From contig JAXQGB010000015.1 of the NCBI GenBank assembly GCA_034331105.1, forward strand, positions 310,001 to 374,000: 64,000 bases of DNA, written 5' to 3'. The notes below the pieces were generated by a model that saw only the letters and a program-made list of their open reading frames with translations, searched no databases and was not told the DNA's origin. Position numbers and translations under genes: made by a program. Source of the DNA: Caenicola sp034331105 (lineage in GTDB: Bacteria; Synergistota; Synergistia; Synergistales; Synergistaceae). Numbering within the stretch: the first letter of the stretch is position 1; each line of letters begins with the position of its first letter. Below are positions 7,970 to 16,647 of the stretch, piece after piece.

Positions 7970-8770
7970 TTATTTTTCCGGTGTCACAAAAAGAGTCGCT
8001 TTTCCGTCCTTGTGGGAAAGAGTCAGTAATGACCTGTAGGCGGGAACGGCTTTGTTTTCAGGTTCTTCTGAAGCAATAAAGATGCCAATTCCAACGACCT
8101 CTGCATCAAATTGCTTCGCCATCAGAAGCATTCCCGCAGCTGTACTTCCGCCTCTCATGAAGTCATCAACAACAAGGACCCGGCATCCTCTTTTCAGCTG
8201 TCTTGTGCCGATGTACATTGTTTTGACATCACCGTTGGCGGTCGGATAATGGACGCCTACTGCGGATCCGTCACTTGGTCTGTTTCTGAAGCGGCAGACT
8301 GCCAGAGGAACTCCCATTGCGTATGCTGCAAACATTGCGATCGGTATTCCTTTTACCTCAGAAGTCATTACCACATCGGGGCGGGATCCTGCAAAGAGCG
8401 AAGACATCGCGTACCCCAGGGAGAGTGCAATTTCAGGATTAAAGATAAGGTCGCTGTAATAGATAAGTCCTCCGGGCAGATACCTCTCTTTGTCTGCAAG
8501 TGTTTCCGCTATCCCCTGAAGCATCTTTGTCCTGTATTCCCCTGTACAGAGAGGTATGAACCGGGCACCGCCGCTGCGTCCCCGATCTACCTGCATCTGG
8601 CCGAATCCTTCAGCAGTCATTGCAGAATTGATCACTTCAACGTCATCGCTGATAACAGTTTTTGATACGTTAAATTTGCCTGCCAGATCTGTCAGGGAGA
8701 CAAGTTTGGAAGGAGTAAGCATAAACTTGGCCGCCAGTCTTACAAGTCTTTCTGTTCTCTGCCCTCTCAT
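7970..8770 (-). CDS. purR: PurR-type purine operon repressor (phosphoribosyltransferase fold)
   Basis: 266 residues with the Bacillus-type PurR architecture, unrelated to the LacI-family PurR of enterics. It has an N-terminal winged helix (about 1-75, with SLTDLAGKFNVSKTVISDD as the recognition region). A type I phosphoribosyltransferase fold carries the PRPP loop VLVVDDFMRGGST near residue 205. In the family, PRPP binding relieves DNA binding at purine genes. It lies 6 bases after ispE, as in Firmicutes veg-ispE-purR clusters. Which genes it controls here cannot be seen; no purine gene is in the window. Confidence 0.93.
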   Translation of the reverse strand: MRGQRTERLVRLAAKFMLTPSKLVSLTDLAGKFNVSKTVISDDVEVINSAMTAEGFGQMQVDRGRSGGARFIPLCTGEYRTKMLQGIAETLADKERYLPGGLIYYSDLIFNPEIALSLGYAMSSLFAGSRPDVVMTSEVKGIPIAMFAAYAMGVPLAVCRFRNRPSDGSAVGVHYPTANGDVKTMYIGTRQLKRGCRVLVVDDFMRGGSTAAGMLLMAKQFDAEVVGIGIFIASEEPENKAVPAYRSLLTLSHKDGKATLFVTPEK

Positions 8771-8776
8771 TGAGCA

Positions 8777-9646
8777 TCACTCCAATTCCGTTGTTTTTAT
8801 GATCCATTCTTCCCGTTCTAAAAATTGTTTTGCATTATTAAGAGAGAAGCTGTCCATGAATATCATAAAGAGTGCGCTTCCGCTGCCGGATAACCCCCAG
8901 GCAAGTGAGCCTGACTTTTCGGCAATATCAAAAGCTGCACGGTACTCTGAGTGCTTCTTTGACAATGCTTCCAGAAAATCATTGTGCAGAAGGCCTATCT
9001 TCTCTTTTGAGCTTAATTTTTCAAATATCGCAAGTATATCTTCCCTGCATCCTTCGTAACGATGTTCGGTTTTATTATTCTTTCTTGATCTGTCTATTTC
9101 CATATATGCAGATGAGGTATCAGATCTCCATCTCGGAAACACAAGAAGCCATTTCAGATCCGGTGTCCCGGCCAAAGGCTCCATCTTTTCCCCAAGTCCG
9201 CCTACGATCGCCAGATCAGCCTTCCCTGCAAGAAAAGGGACATCTGCTCCGATCTGGGAAACCGGGCCGTTTTCGATGTCCAGCCCATAGTTTGTGTTGA
9301 GCCACCACAGCAGTGCCGCTGCATTGCCGCTACCCGCGCCTACCCCGCTTCCGGTAGGATATTCTTTTTTCAGGCACATTTGCAGCGGAGGTATATTAGA
9401 ACATTTTGACCTGGCCCATTTCAACGTCCGGACAAGTATATTTTCTCCGCAGATTTCCATACCCTCTGTTCTTAAAATATCACCTATATTTTCATCGTCA
9501 TGAGGTTGAATTGTCAACCCCTCTGTCCCTTTTTTCTTCCAAAACAAAGAAATAATTTCATGGTAGCCATCAGGCCTCTGAGAAAGCACTCTAAGTGTCA
9601 CGTTGATTTTTATTGGGCTGATCAGCAATTCTTTCAGAACTATCAC
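8777..9646 (-). CDS. ispE: 4-diphosphocytidyl-2-C-methyl-D-erythritol kinase
   Basis: A GHMP kinase of the MEP isoprenoid pathway, phosphorylating CDP-methylerythritol at the 2-hydroxyl. The conserved start of the fold (SPIKINVTLRVL, then RPDGYHE) and the ATP loop (GVGAGSGNAA near residue 100, slightly divergent from GLGGGSSNAA) are present. The start is uncertain. GTG 9646 gives a normal N-terminus but overlaps the only good ribosome binding site (AGAGGTG). CTG 9637 stands at ideal spacing, and TTG 9628 is further down. Any start upstream of 9650 would run into the veg terminator. It is followed by purR. Confidence 0.9.
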   Translation of the reverse strand: MIVLKELLISPIKINVTLRVLSQRPDGYHEIISLFWKKKGTEGLTIQPHDDENIGDILRTEGMEICGENILVRTLKWARSKCSNIPPLQMCLKKEYPTGSGVGAGSGNAAALLWWLNTNYGLDIENGPVSQIGADVPFLAGKADLAIVGGLGEKMEPLAGTPDLKWLLVFPRWRSDTSSAYMEIDRSRKNNKTEHRYEGCREDILAIFEKLSSKEKIGLLHNDFLEALSKKHSEYRAAFDIAEKSGSLAWGLSGSGSALFMIFMDSFSLNNAKQFLEREEWIIKTTELE

Positions 9647-9670
9647 CTCTGCTAAAAATCTGTCTCCATA

Positions 9671-9707
9671 AAAAACATGCCCTGGCTTTTGCCAGGGCAT
9701 GTTTTTT
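9671..9707. terminator. Terminator after veg (bidirectional)
   Basis: A 12-bp perfect stem (ACATGCCCTGGC, loop TTTT) flanked by A and T tracts on both sides. On the minus strand it lies directly after veg and before ispE. Confidence 0.9.
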
Positions 9708-9713
9708 CTTATT

Positions 9714-9959
9714 TTAGAAAAGATTCTCCCCGCTTGATTCCAGCTGCACTTCGACCTCTCTGGTCAGAAGATCCGCATAACTGAAGGAGACTGTGCTTTG
9801 CTGAGATTCGATGTAGACAGTGAAAAGACTTGGATATGTTTCCTGAATGATCCCGTTTCGCTCTTCGACTTTTCTACGGCCATTCGCGGCCCTGTAAAAA
9901 ATTCGGGATCCTTTGTGCAGACGCACTAGTTCTCTAATAGTATCTAAAGTTTGCGCCAT
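9714..9959 (-). CDS. veg: Veg family protein (DUF1021)
   Basis: 81 residues with the features of Bacillus Veg: an N-terminal TLDTIRELVRLHKGSRI followed by a small SH3-like beta domain (NGRRKVEERNGIIQETYPSLFTV ... SFSYADLLT). In B. subtilis Veg is highly transcribed and linked to biofilm gene control; its biochemical role is unclear. ATG 9959 follows GGAGGTG at 6 bases. The GTG three codons upstream is part of that site and is rejected. The gene has a near-consensus promoter and its own terminator. The veg-ispE-purR order matches Firmicutes. Confidence 0.92.
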   Translation of the reverse strand: MAQTLDTIRELVRLHKGSRIFYRAANGRRKVEERNGIIQETYPSLFTVYIESQQSTVSFSYADLLTREVEVQLESSGENLF

Positions 9960-9970
9960 ACACTTCACCT

Positions 9971-10017
9971 CCGACCCATAGTCGGACTATTGTACATCAA
10001 ATTCAGATAAATATCAA
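9971..10017 (-). promoter_or_regulatory. veg promoter with a dyad at the start point
   Basis: On the minus strand, TTGATA (10017-10012), 17 bases, TACAAT (9994-9989). CCGAC-N5-GTCGG (9985-9971) begins at or near the transcript start, and its 3' arm shares two G bases with the GGAGG site. The leader is therefore only about 23 bases and mostly hairpin. Confidence 0.8.
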
Positions 10018-10084
10018 GTTTTTAATAACATTTACTAATTGAAACAATCAAGTCTATAACAGCACAAAACTTTAAAACATCAAC

Positions 10085-12004
10085 TCAGTCTTTTCTTTTT
10101 AGAAGCAGCCTTTTGTCACCCACCCTCCGGGTGACTCCCTTACTGTCGAAATATTCAAGCAAAGGAAGGATGTATTTTCTGCTGCTGTTCGTTATATCAC
10201 GCACTCCCGCCAAAGTGATCTCACCATCGATCCCGGCAAGCTTTTTCCTCAGGTCATCCTCAATGGTCGAAAAGAGAAGGTAGCCTTCTCCAATGATGCT
10301 CAGATCATTACGCTCTTTCAGATAGGTGATCATCCTGGTCATTTCTTTTTCAGATATACCAAGTGCAGATCTTGCTTCTTCCACTGAATGCATCGCGTAT
10401 CCCGCGGTGTTCGCAAGTTCCCTGAGCTTTGAGACCTCTGTATAAAATTTGGCTTCATCAAATGGTTCAAAATCTGAAAGCCTGTATCTGTCTCCATCCA
10501 AAACTAGCCATTGGTCTCTCAGAAAGATCCTGAGCAATTCTTTGACGAAACGAACGTCGTTGATCATAAGACACTTTGAGATTTCTTCAATCTCCATACC
10601 TTTTCGCTCAGGATGTTCCCCGTGGAATCTTTTCAGTTCTGATCCCAGGGCCCCCTTAAGAAAATTTATTTTTTCTGAAGAAATGTACGTCGTCTCTCCT
10701 GATTTTATCGTTGCTATGCGGCCCTTAGCCTCAAGGCTCGATACGATGCTCTCAAGGAGGGATTTATCCGTTCCAAGCAACAGGAAGGCTTCCCTGGCCT
10801 TCAGGATGCCTTTGTAGTCAAGGAGAGAAGCAAAACGATCCTTTTCGTTTTCGCTCTCTGAGATTTTATTCAAGAAAGATATCAGAGATGCTTTTGATAT
10901 TTTGCTCTTTGGCCTTTCTCCTGCAGGAAGAAGGACCCTTCCTCCCGCTATAGTTCTTAACGGGCTGTATGTCCTGAGGATGAAATGAGCATCATGAGAG
11001 ACTGTTATCTCATCTTCGGGCAGCAACTGAGCAGGTGCAGATTCCCCCGGTAATATCCTCTCCCTGTCAAGGAGCGAGATCCTGGCGATCGTATCTGTGG
11101 TCCCGACGTGGAGCCTCAGCCTCTGCCAGTGCTCCACAGGTTCGCTGAAGGAACTCAGTACTTTTACATGAACATCAATGCAGCCTGTTGCAAAAAAGCT
11201 TCCAGCTGCTGTTAGAGCATCCCCTCTTTTTACTTTATCCAGTGATGTTCCGGAAATGTTGATGGCAACCCTCTGACCGGCATATGCGGCTTCTACGTTT
11301 TCACCGTGGACCTGAAGTGACCTCACCTTGGAGGCCAATCCGGACGGCATGATCTGGACATCGTCACCTTCTGACACAGATCCCTTCATCGCTGTACCCG
11401 TAAGAACAGTACCAAAACCGGAGATGTGGAATGCCCTGTCCACCGGCATAAAGAATGCTCCGTTCCGGTCTCTCTGCTTTCCAGAGAGGACCATCCCTTC
11501 TATCTCTGACAAAAGGTCCGGTATGCCTCTCCCTGTAAGCGCAGAGACAGGTATCAGCGGCTTTCCTTCGAGAAAAGTCCCTGCAGTCAGAGAATATATC
11601 TCATCCTTAGCCAGCTCCAGCATTTCTTCATCAACCAGGTCTATCTTGTTGATGACCGCTATGCCGTTCCGGATACCCAGGAGAGTCAGTATCTCAAGAT
11701 GTTCCCTTGTCTGAGGCATTACTCCGTCATCGGCAGCTATTACAAGCATTACGGCGTCGATACCTGCCGCACCTGCAACCATCTGCCTTATAAATTTTTC
11801 ATGTCCGGGAACGTCGATTATGCTTATTGTCTTTCCGGACGGGAGGTCAAGAGGGGCGAACCCCAGCTCGATCGTCATCCCTCTCTTTTTTTCCTCCAGG
11901 AGACGGTCGCAGTCCACCCCTGAGAGCGCTCTTACTATGGCTGTTTTGCCATGGTCGATATGCCCTGCTGTGCCTAAAACGAAGGGGTATTCCCTGTTAG
12001 TCAA
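10085..12004 (-). CDS. selB: Selenocysteine-specific elongation factor SelB
   Basis: A 639-residue GTPase that delivers selenocysteyl-tRNA to UGA codons with a SECIS hairpin. It has an EF-Tu-like G domain (GHIDHGKT near residue 13, DVPGHEKF near 64, NKID near 118) and beta-barrel domains. The long C-terminal half (about 360-639) consists of winged helices that bind the SECIS RNA. The start is TTG 12004, overlapping the selA stop by 8 bases, so the two are translationally coupled. Its presence means some UGA codons in this genome encode selenocysteine. No selC or selD gene was found here. Confidence 0.96.
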   Translation of the reverse strand: MTNREYPFVLGTAGHIDHGKTAIVRALSGVDCDRLLEEKKRGMTIELGFAPLDLPSGKTISIIDVPGHEKFIRQMVAGAAGIDAVMLVIAADDGVMPQTREHLEILTLLGIRNGIAVINKIDLVDEEMLELAKDEIYSLTAGTFLEGKPLIPVSALTGRGIPDLLSEIEGMVLSGKQRDRNGAFFMPVDRAFHISGFGTVLTGTAMKGSVSEGDDVQIMPSGLASKVRSLQVHGENVEAAYAGQRVAINISGTSLDKVKRGDALTAAGSFFATGCIDVHVKVLSSFSEPVEHWQRLRLHVGTTDTIARISLLDRERILPGESAPAQLLPEDEITVSHDAHFILRTYSPLRTIAGGRVLLPAGERPKSKISKASLISFLNKISESENEKDRFASLLDYKGILKAREAFLLLGTDKSLLESIVSSLEAKGRIATIKSGETTYISSEKINFLKGALGSELKRFHGEHPERKGMEIEEISKCLMINDVRFVKELLRIFLRDQWLVLDGDRYRLSDFEPFDEAKFYTEVSKLRELANTAGYAMHSVEEARSALGISEKEMTRMITYLKERNDLSIIGEGYLLFSTIEDDLRKKLAGIDGEITLAGVRDITNSSRKYILPLLEYFDSKGVTRRVGDKRLLLKRKD

Positions 12005-13433
12005 TGCTTTCAGCCTTTCCCCGGTTTAGTGAAAACATCTCTCTGAATCCGTCGATTATCCGCTTTTCGTCTTTTTCTGAAAGGGTGCGCACGTGGAACA
12101 AGACCTGGTCATCGGCTGCGCCGGCTATTACGGGGATTTCAAAAGACCTGAGTTTTTCTGCAAGTTTTCCGGCGCTTCCAAGTTCGGGAAGCTTAAGTGA
12201 AACAGCGAAACCGGGAAGCTCGGATCCAGGGAAAGAACCTCCCCCGACAGTATCCTTTACCGCAACTACGTCAAGGAATACTGAGCGAAGCCTGGTCCTG
12301 TTAAGCAGTCCGGAAAGCTTCCTTTTGAACCTCAGTGCCTGCCTCTTCATATCTTCAGCATCCCTGTTTATCATTCTGAGCGTAGGGATAGATCCCGTTT
12401 CTCCCTTTAGGTAGAGCCTCAGCGTAGCCTCAAATGCGGCGAGTGTCATCTTGTCCACCCTCAGCGCCCTGAGAAGCGGATATTTTCTCAATTTATCGAC
12501 CAGCCGCGCAGATCCTGCTATTGCTCCTATCTGCGGACCTCCCAAAAGCTTGTCTCCTGAAAAAGTCACCAGGTCCACACCTGCTTCTATGCATGATCTG
12601 ACTGTCGGATCCGCTTTCCCGTAAGTGATATGAGGTTCTGTAAGCATTCCGCTTCCAAGGTCTTCCATAAAAATAATGTTATTGTCATGGGCAAGTTTTG
12701 CAAGTTCTTCACGGGGCACAGAAGAAGTAAACCCCTCTATGCTGAAGTTAGACGGGTGAACTTTAAGTATCATTGCAGTATCTTCAGAAATCGCTGTTTC
12801 GAAGTCGCTGAGATGAGTCATGTTAGTGGTCCCTACTTCGACCATTTTACTGCCCGAAAGAGCCATTATCTCCGGTATTCTGAATGAACCGCCTATTTCT
12901 ACAAGTTCTCCCCTTGATATTACGGTCTCCTTCTCTTTTGCAAGTGCACCAAGGCAAAGTATGACAGCCGCGGCGTTGTTGTTGACCACTATTGCCGCCT
13001 CTGCGCCGGTGAGACGGCAAAGGAGCCACTCTACGTGGTCGTTCCTGTGCCCCCTTGATCCGGTTTCCGGAGAATATTCCAGGGTGGAATAGTTCTCTGC
13101 TGCGCTTACCACTGCTTCAAGAGCCTCTTGGGCAAGAAGGGACCTGCCCAGATTGGTATGAAGTACCACTCCGGTAGCATTGACGACCGGTCTCAGGCTT
13201 TTATGCGCTCTGGCTTTCAGCCTCTTCTCTGCTTCAGATGCGATCTTTTCTGTATCAAAGGCCACGTCAGGATCTTTGAATATTTTCTCCCTTTGGTCGT
13301 CAAGCACCTCTGAAATGATCGATTTCACTGTATCACGGCCTATCTCTGCTTCATATTTCCCGATCCAGGGCATTGAAAGCAGCCTGTCCATTGATGGTAT
13401 GTTGCGCATAGCGTTCTGGATCTTTTCTTTCAA
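11997..13433 (-). CDS. selA: L-seryl-tRNA(Sec) selenium transferase SelA
   Basis: A 478-residue PLP enzyme converting seryl-tRNA(Sec) to selenocysteyl-tRNA(Sec) with selenophosphate. It has the typical N-terminus (MRNIPSMDRLL), an ALEAVVSAAENYSTLEY element and the PLP-lysine region FSGDKLLGGPQ near residue 295. TTG 13433 is chosen because AGGAGG stands 7 bases upstream; reading up to 13502 would add 23 residues with no ribosome site. It is located 130 bases after hemW and overlaps selB. Confidence 0.96.
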   Translation of the reverse strand: MKEKIQNAMRNIPSMDRLLSMPWIGKYEAEIGRDTVKSIISEVLDDQREKIFKDPDVAFDTEKIASEAEKRLKARAHKSLRPVVNATGVVLHTNLGRSLLAQEALEAVVSAAENYSTLEYSPETGSRGHRNDHVEWLLCRLTGAEAAIVVNNNAAAVILCLGALAKEKETVISRGELVEIGGSFRIPEIMALSGSKMVEVGTTNMTHLSDFETAISEDTAMILKVHPSNFSIEGFTSSVPREELAKLAHDNNIIFMEDLGSGMLTEPHITYGKADPTVRSCIEAGVDLVTFSGDKLLGGPQIGAIAGSARLVDKLRKYPLLRALRVDKMTLAAFEATLRLYLKGETGSIPTLRMINRDAEDMKRQALRFKRKLSGLLNRTRLRSVFLDVVAVKDTVGGGSFPGSELPGFAVSLKLPELGSAGKLAEKLRSFEIPVIAGAADDQVLFHVRTLSEKDEKRIIDGFREMFSLNRGKAESID

Positions 13434-13563
13434 GGAGAATCCCTCCTGACGGCTAATAGAAAATATATGATCATTAAATATCAAAAATAAACACTGCTGC
13501 AAGAGACAATGAAATTATTCCCGGCCATCTGCACAAAACATTATAAAGTACACAGGATAAGAA

Positions 13564-14706
13564 TCAAACCAGTTCAGACCAGATCCTGTTTGCGACCCTC
13601 ATGCCTTTTGATGAAAGAGATATCCTTTTTTCCGAAATTTCGTAAAGATCTTCTGGAAACAGACTAAGTTTTTCAACTATCTTCTTCTCTTCCGAGATCC
13701 CATACTTACAGGAAAATCTTTCCCTGTCTATTCCTTTTGACATCCTTAAAGCAAGGACTGCTGCTTCCGATGCCTTTTTTTCTCCAATGAGCCTTTCGCC
13801 TGAAGCTATAGCGCTTCCGCCCCGGTCAAGCGACTTGGAATATTCAGTGATCCCGGATATATTTTTGTATCGCCAGCCCTTAAGAAAGCCTGATGCGCCC
13901 GGACCTACCCCAAGATAATCCCCTTCTGCCCAGTAGTTGATATTGTGCCTGCTCTCATGCCCCTCTTTGGCAAAATTTGCAATTTCATATTGATTATAAC
14001 CTTTCCGAGGCATATACCACTGGGCCCACCTATAGGGCAAATAACCGTCAGAAAGATCCTGTTCAGGCATTGACTCCCAAGGAGTGCCTGGTTCCAGCGA
14101 AAGCTGATATAAAGAGATATGGTTTATTCCTGACCTTACCGCCTGGCTGAGGGTCCTGGACCAATTTCTGAAGGTCTGTCCCGGAAGTCCGAATATGAAA
14201 TCTGAGTTGACAGAAAAACCAGATGCAAGGGAAGCAGATATCGCTTCGTATGCCTGAGCGGCGCTGTGAAGCCTGCCCAGCTGGAGCAGTTCGGCATCGT
14301 CAAAACTTTGGACTCCGATGCTTACCCGTGAGACCCTCCAGTCACGCCAGAAGAGCAGGTGATCTGCCTTTAAGGAGTTTGGATTGGCTTCCACGGTAAC
14401 TTCTGCATCCGGCTCAAATACGAAATGGCTGTCTATGATCTCTGCCAGCCTGAGCCACTGAGGGCCTGTAATAACGGTAGGAGTCCCTCCTCCGATGTAG
14501 CATGTTGCCAGAGAGGGTTTTCCTATGCGTTTTTCCCACCACTTGAGCTCTTTGCTCAGCATTTCAAGCCACAGATCCCCCTCTCCCTCCGAGGGTACCT
14601 TGCTCTCAAATGCACAGTAAGGGCATTTTCTCTCGCAAAAAGGAACATGAATGTAAAGAGAGAGCCCCCCTGCGGGAGGCTCAAAAGGGTCAGTGCTTTG
14701 GGTCAT
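13564..14706 (-). CDS. hemW: HemW-type radical SAM protein (HemN-like)
   Basis: 380 residues. The cluster motif is Cys24-x3-Cys28-x2-Cys31 in PFCERKCPYC, followed by GGGTPT and the HemN C-terminal domain. HemW proteins are thought to be heme chaperones that insert heme into target proteins, and many older annotations call them coproporphyrinogen oxidase. The shorter N-terminus and the third cysteine followed by AF rather than the HemN pattern favour HemW. The ATG overlaps the lepA stop by one base (TAATG); lepA-hemW is a common bacterial pair. Confidence 0.9.
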   Translation of the reverse strand: MTQSTDPFEPPAGGLSLYIHVPFCERKCPYCAFESKVPSEGEGDLWLEMLSKELKWWEKRIGKPSLATCYIGGGTPTVITGPQWLRLAEIIDSHFVFEPDAEVTVEANPNSLKADHLLFWRDWRVSRVSIGVQSFDDAELLQLGRLHSAAQAYEAISASLASGFSVNSDFIFGLPGQTFRNWSRTLSQAVRSGINHISLYQLSLEPGTPWESMPEQDLSDGYLPYRWAQWYMPRKGYNQYEIANFAKEGHESRHNINYWAEGDYLGVGPGASGFLKGWRYKNISGITEYSKSLDRGGSAIASGERLIGEKKASEAAVLALRMSKGIDRERFSCKYGISEEKKIVEKLSLFPEDLYEISEKRISLSSKGMRVANRIWSELV

Positions 14707-16517
14707 TATTTATCCTCTGCTTTTGTGACATCCATAAACGCAAGGAAGGCTTCCTGTGGGATGGAGACTCTGCCCACCTGCTTCATGCGTTTCTTACCCT
14801 CTTTTTGCTTTTCTAGGAGTTTCCGTTTTCTTGTTATGTCCCCTCCGTAGCACTTGGCAAGGACATCTTTCCTTACTGCCTTTATGTTCATTCTCACAAT
14901 GACTTTTTTGCCTACCGCCGCCTGTACAGGTATCTCAAAAAGCTGCCTCGGGATGAGTTCCTTAAGCTTTCCTACTACCGCATGTCCCCTGTGGTATGCC
15001 TGATCCGTGTGACATATGAATGAAAAGGCGTCCACAGGTTCATCCTGCAGAAGGAGATCGACCTTCACAAGGTCGGCTGCCTTGAAGCCAATATGGTCAT
15101 AGTCAAGCGACGCATAGCCCTTTGTGCAGGATTTCAGCCTGTCATGGAAATCAAGTATGAATTCCGCCAAAGGCATGTCATATGTAAGCCTTACCCTTTC
15201 CGGGGTTATGTAGTCCATGCCGACATATGTACCTCTTTTTTCCTGGCATAGCTGCATCGCTGCTCCCACAAACTGCTCGGGGATAAATATCGTCAGCTTT
15301 ATGTAAGGTTCCCTTATCTCTTCAATTTTTACCTGATCAGGGAAATCTGATGGCTTATGTGCTTCCATTATGCTCTGATTGGTCAGCACGATCTGATATA
15401 CGACGTTTGGAGCTGTAGCAACAAGATCTACCCCAAATTCTCGGCTCAATCTCTCTTTTGCTATCTCCATATGCAGAAGCCCAAGGAATCCACAGCGGAA
15501 ACCGAACCCAAGTGCGGCGGAATTTTCCGGTTCAAAGCTGAGAGCCGAATCGTTTATCTGCAGTTTTTCAAGTGCTTCCCTCAGCTGGTTTATATCTTCC
15601 CTCTCAACCGGGTAAAAACCACAGAAGACAACAGGTTTTACTTTTCTGTAACCAGGCAGGGGGCTTGCTGCAGGACGCCTTGACTCTGTTATGGTATCAC
15701 CTACGCGCGCCTCAGCTATCGTCTTTACGCTTGCAGCCAGGTATCCGACTTCTCCGGGGCCGATCTCAGAAACCTTGACCATGTCCGGTCTGAACATCCC
15801 AACTTCGTCCAATTCGTAGTCGCGCCCTGTGGACATGAACCTGATGTTTTTCCCGGCCTGGAGGGTCCCGTTGACCACCCTGACGTAGCATATGACGCCT
15901 TTGTAGTTGTCATAGACCGAATCAAAGATAAGAGCCTGCAAAGGCGCGTCGGGGTCGCCGTTCGGAGGCGGCACATCACGGACTATACGCTCCAGAAGAT
16001 CCGCTATGCCCTCACCTGTCTTTGCGCTTACGCTGACGGCGTCGGCTGCGTTTATCCCTATGATATCCTCTATCTCTTTTTTTACTCTGTCCGGCTGGGC
16101 AGAAGGAAGGTCTATCTTGTTTAATATTGGGATTATTTCAAGGTTAAGATCTATTGCGAGATAACTGTTTGCAACAGTCTGAGCTTCCACACCCTGTGCT
16201 GCGTCGACTACCAAAACTGCCCCCTCGCACGCTGCAAGTGAACGGGAGACCTCATATGTGAAATCAACGTGACCTGGAGTATCTATGAGGTTAAGCACAT
16301 ATTCCTGCCCGTCTTTAGCCTTGTAGTTCATCCTTACAGGGACAAGCTTGATCGTTATGCCCCTCTCTCTTTCGAGATCAAGCATATCAAGCAGCTGGGC
16401 CTTCATGTTGCGCCCTTCTATCGTACCAGTCTCTTCCAGCAGTCTGTCTGCCAGCGTTGATTTTCCATGGTTGACATGGGCTATTATGCTAAAATTGCGG
16501 AACTTGTCGAGGATCAT
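14706..16517 (-). CDS. lepA: Elongation factor 4 (LepA), ribosomal back-translocase
   Basis: A 603-residue translational GTPase with the full EF4 plan: G domain, domains II, III and V, and the LepA-specific C-terminal domain (KLRE... region and GGDITRKRKLLEKQKEGKKRMK near residue 560). The G3 (DTPGHVDF) and G4 (NKID) motifs are standard. The G1 motif reads AHVNHGKS, with Asn16 in place of the Asp found in most LepA and EF-Tu proteins; the codon (AAC, 16472-16470) is clear. A GGAGTGA site precedes ATG 16517. A promoter with TTGATA-17-TTAAAA lies upstream. Confidence 0.97.
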   Translation of the reverse strand: MILDKFRNFSIIAHVNHGKSTLADRLLEETGTIEGRNMKAQLLDMLDLERERGITIKLVPVRMNYKAKDGQEYVLNLIDTPGHVDFTYEVSRSLAACEGAVLVVDAAQGVEAQTVANSYLAIDLNLEIIPILNKIDLPSAQPDRVKKEIEDIIGINAADAVSVSAKTGEGIADLLERIVRDVPPPNGDPDAPLQALIFDSVYDNYKGVICYVRVVNGTLQAGKNIRFMSTGRDYELDEVGMFRPDMVKVSEIGPGEVGYLAASVKTIAEARVGDTITESRRPAASPLPGYRKVKPVVFCGFYPVEREDINQLREALEKLQINDSALSFEPENSAALGFGFRCGFLGLLHMEIAKERLSREFGVDLVATAPNVVYQIVLTNQSIMEAHKPSDFPDQVKIEEIREPYIKLTIFIPEQFVGAAMQLCQEKRGTYVGMDYITPERVRLTYDMPLAEFILDFHDRLKSCTKGYASLDYDHIGFKAADLVKVDLLLQDEPVDAFSFICHTDQAYHRGHAVVGKLKELIPRQLFEIPVQAAVGKKVIVRMNIKAVRKDVLAKCYGGDITRKRKLLEKQKEGKKRMKQVGRVSIPQEAFLAFMDVTKAEDK

Positions 16518-16545
16518 CTATTTCACTCCTTCAGTCAACAGTATA

Positions 16546-16574
16546 TTTTAACCGAAAAAGCACCTTTTTATCAA
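16546..16574 (-). promoter_or_regulatory. lepA promoter
   Basis: On the minus strand, TTGATA (16574-16569), 17 bases, TTAAAA (16551-16546), about 30 bases before the lepA start. No equally good rightward promoter for the divergent beta-propeller gene is seen. Confidence 0.6.
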
Positions 16575-16647
16575 TCATTCTTTTTAACGATAGACAATAT
16601 CGCAAAAAAGATTAAGCTAATCAAATAAATTAAGGGGGGCGATCAGA

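Noticed and set aside
8111..8665. 184-codon rightward frame
   Set aside because: Antisense shadow of purR; no ribosome site and no family resemblance.
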